Source: Caulobacter endophyticus (GTDB taxonomy: Bacteria; Pseudomonadota; Alphaproteobacteria; Caulobacterales; Caulobacteraceae). Taken from it: DNA of 64,000 nt. The stretch covers positions 62,001 through 126,000 of the forward strand of contig NZ_JARQWV010000015.1 of NCBI RefSeq assembly GCF_029543245.1, given 5' to 3'. The notes beneath the pieces are model-generated. The model saw only the letters and a program-made list of their open reading frames with translations, made no database searches and had not been told where the DNA came from. The position numbers and the translations under genes are program-made. Positions 62,442 through 64,000 of this stretch are shown here, in pieces. Position 1 is the stretch's first letter, and each line of letters begins with the position of its first letter.

Positions 62442-62471
62442 GAGGCTCGCCGTGACATCACGGCGAGCCTC
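62442..62471 (+). promoter_or_regulatory. 30-bp palindrome upstream of secY
   Basis: Arms GAGGCTCGCCGTGA and TCACGGCGAGCCTC around CA; perfect over 14 bp. No T tract follows. The pair TCATCCCGA (62330-62338) / TCGGGATGA (62424-62432) forms another inverted repeat in the same gap. Confidence 0.6.
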
Positions 62472-62615
62472 ACCTATGTGTGGCTCCGCACTGGGGCCTA
62501 AGCCATGAGCGTCGGCGATTCCGTCGATCTCCGGCCAGGCCCCGTACAATACTTGGAGCGCGCTCCGCCTCGTCGCCTTCGACGATCCGGCCGCGCTCTC
62601 GTCGTGGGGAATTGA

Positions 62616-63974
62616 ATGGCCTCGGCCGCCGAACAGCTCGCAGCCAACATGAACTTCGGGTCCTTCCAGAAGGCCACCGAACTTCACAAGCGCATCTGGT
62701 TTACGCTCATCGCCCTGGTGGTGTTCCGCCTGGGCACCTACGTGCCGATCCCGGGCATCAACCCGGAAGCCTTCGCCAGCGCCTTCGCCGGCCAGTCGAA
62801 GGGCATCCTGGGCATGTTCAACATGTTCTCGGGCGGCGCCGTCGAGCGCATGGCGATCTTCTCGCTGAACGTGATGCCTTACATCAGCGCCTCGATCATC
62901 GTGCAGCTGATGGGCTCGGTGTATCCGCCGTGGGAAAAGCTGAAGAAGGAAGGCGGCGAAGCCGGCCGCAAGACCCTCAACCAGTACACCCGCTACCTGG
63001 CCGTCATCCTGGCCCTGGTGCAGTCGTTCTCGATCGCCGTCGGCCTGCAGAGCCAGCCGAACCTGGTCTATTCCGAGCTGCCGGGTTGGTTCTTCGTCCT
63101 GTCGACCGTGGTCTCGCTGACCGGCGGCACCCTGTTCCTGATGTGGCTTGGCGAGCAGATCACCAGCCGCGGCGTGGGTAACGGCGTGTCCCTGATCATC
63201 TTCGCCGGCATCGTCGCGGCCCTGCCGCGCGGTCTTGGCCAGCTGTTCGTGACCGCCCAGAACACCGGCAACTACTTCCCGCTGATGGTGATCTTCGTGC
63301 TCGCCGTGGCGGTGATCTTCGCCATCGTGTTCATGGAGCGCTCGCAGCGCCGCCTGCTGGTGCACTATCCCAAGCGCCAGCAAGGCAACCGCATGGTCGG
63401 CGGCGACAGCTCGTTCCTGCCGCTGAAGATCAACACCGCGGGCGTCATCCCGCCGATCTTCGCCTCCAGCTTGCTTCTGCTGCCGACGACCGCGATGCAG
63501 TTCCTGAACCCGGCCAACCTGCCGAACTGGGCTCAGTGGCTGCCGCCCGTGGTCGGCGCCATGCAGCACGGCCAGCCGCTGTTCATGCTCAGCTATGCGG
63601 GCCTGATCATCTTCTTCTCGTTCTTCTACACCTCGGTGGTGTTCAATCCGGACGAGACGGCCGAGAACCTGCGCAAGTACGGCGGCTTCCTGCCGGGCAT
63701 CCGTCCGGGCAAGCGCACGGCCGAGTACCTCGACTACGTGCTTACCCGCCTGACGGTGATCGGCGCGGCCTACATCACCGCCGTCTGTCTTTTCCCGGAA
63801 TTGTTGATGGGCGCTCTTGGCAACAAGAACTTCGCCCTCGGCGGCACCTCGATCCTGATCGTGGTGACGGTGACCATGGACACCGTGGCGCAGATCCAGT
63901 CCCACCTGCTGGCGCACCAGTACGAGGGCCTGATCAAGAAGTCGAAGTTGCGCGGCGGCCGCGGCGGTCGCTGA
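62616..63974 (+). CDS. secY: Protein translocase subunit SecY
   Basis: The 452-aa channel of the Sec translocon, ten membrane segments. The plug/TM2 region has GILGMFNMFSGGAVERMAIFSLNVMPYISASI, and later GGTLFLMWLGEQITSRGVGNGVSLI and VVFNPDETAENLRKYGGFLPGIRPGKRTAEYLD are highly conserved. It is the last complete gene; adk would be expected next. It starts 296 bases after rplO. Confidence 0.98.
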   Translation: MASAAEQLAANMNFGSFQKATELHKRIWFTLIALVVFRLGTYVPIPGINPEAFASAFAGQSKGILGMFNMFSGGAVERMAIFSLNVMPYISASIIVQLMGSVYPPWEKLKKEGGEAGRKTLNQYTRYLAVILALVQSFSIAVGLQSQPNLVYSELPGWFFVLSTVVSLTGGTLFLMWLGEQITSRGVGNGVSLIIFAGIVAALPRGLGQLFVTAQNTGNYFPLMVIFVLAVAVIFAIVFMERSQRRLLVHYPKRQQGNRMVGGDSSFLPLKINTAGVIPPIFASSLLLLPTTAMQFLNPANLPNWAQWLPPVVGAMQHGQPLFMLSYAGLIIFFSFFYTSVVFNPDETAENLRKYGGFLPGIRPGKRTAEYLDYVLTRLTVIGAAYITAVCLFPELLMGALGNKNFALGGTSILIVVTVTMDTVAQIQSHLLAHQYEGLIKKSKLRGGRGGR

Positions 63975-64000
63975 CGCAAGCGTGAAACCACCCGGAAGCC

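Noticed and set aside
62316..63917. 533-codon minus-strand frame over secY
   Set aside because: No family features and His/Gln/Asp-rich composition typical of an antisense shadow.

Overview
The window is chromosomal DNA of a high-GC alphaproteobacterium, most likely a Caulobacter or a close relative. The evidence is a Caulobacter-type flagellin, TonB-dependent receptors of the Xanthomonas/Caulobacter type, a PccR-type regulator beside propionyl-CoA carboxylase, and gene content typical of Caulobacterales. Identifications come from reading translated sequence and from remembered family features; no database search was run.

Layout. 1-3.2 kb: end of a tyrosine/homogentisate degradation operon (hmgA 3' part, fumarylacetoacetase, small Rieske protein), then an unrecognised 329-aa protein. 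3.2-9.8 kb: a candidate small RNA on the minus strand, cytochrome c, a GNAT acetyltransferase, a PI-PLC-like phosphodiesterase, one flagellin gene, a WYL regulator divergent from a small unknown gene, and topoisomerase IB with a DUF2945 protein. 9.8-18.4 kb: rlmJ, chrA, an HhH membrane-anchored protein, a thioesterase, DUF3253, a GST, an orphan contractile-tail sheath gene whose start codon lies in a 13-bp hairpin, a uracil-DNA glycosylase, an alpha/beta hydrolase and a leucine-type amino-acid dehydrogenase. 18.4-27.3 kb: drug-type MFS, VWA protein, MerR regulator, pccB-pccA and the divergent regulator pccR. 27.3-32.4 kb: MHS-type MFS, then an MFS/hydrolase/GGCT operon divergent from a LysR gene.

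32.5-44.7 kb is a carbohydrate locus: GH53 endo-galactanase, TonB-dependent receptor, Tat-exported GH2 beta-galactosidase, S9 peptidase and a second, convergent TonB receptor. The first three form a plausible galactan pathway: cleavage outside the cell, uptake across the outer membrane, and trimming to galactose in the periplasm. 45-52.2 kb: fdhD with a YdeP/FdhF-like molybdoenzyme, a CelD/HfsK-like acetyltransferase with a cupin/JmjC-like protein, a DUF2807 protein and an outer-membrane beta-barrel. 52.8-64 kb: the S10-spc ribosomal protein cluster from rpsJ to secY, with a strong terminator-like hairpin between rpmD and rplO and a 30-bp palindrome before secY.

Four copies of a 120-170 bp intergenic inverted repeat (about 18.4, 21.3, 23.9 and 41.6 kb) are scattered through the window; one supplies the 3' end of the merR gene. 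The observations most worth following up are the candidate sRNA with three CU-rich exposed segments, the orphan sheath gene with its start-codon hairpin, the repeat family, and the hairpin inside the ribosomal operon.
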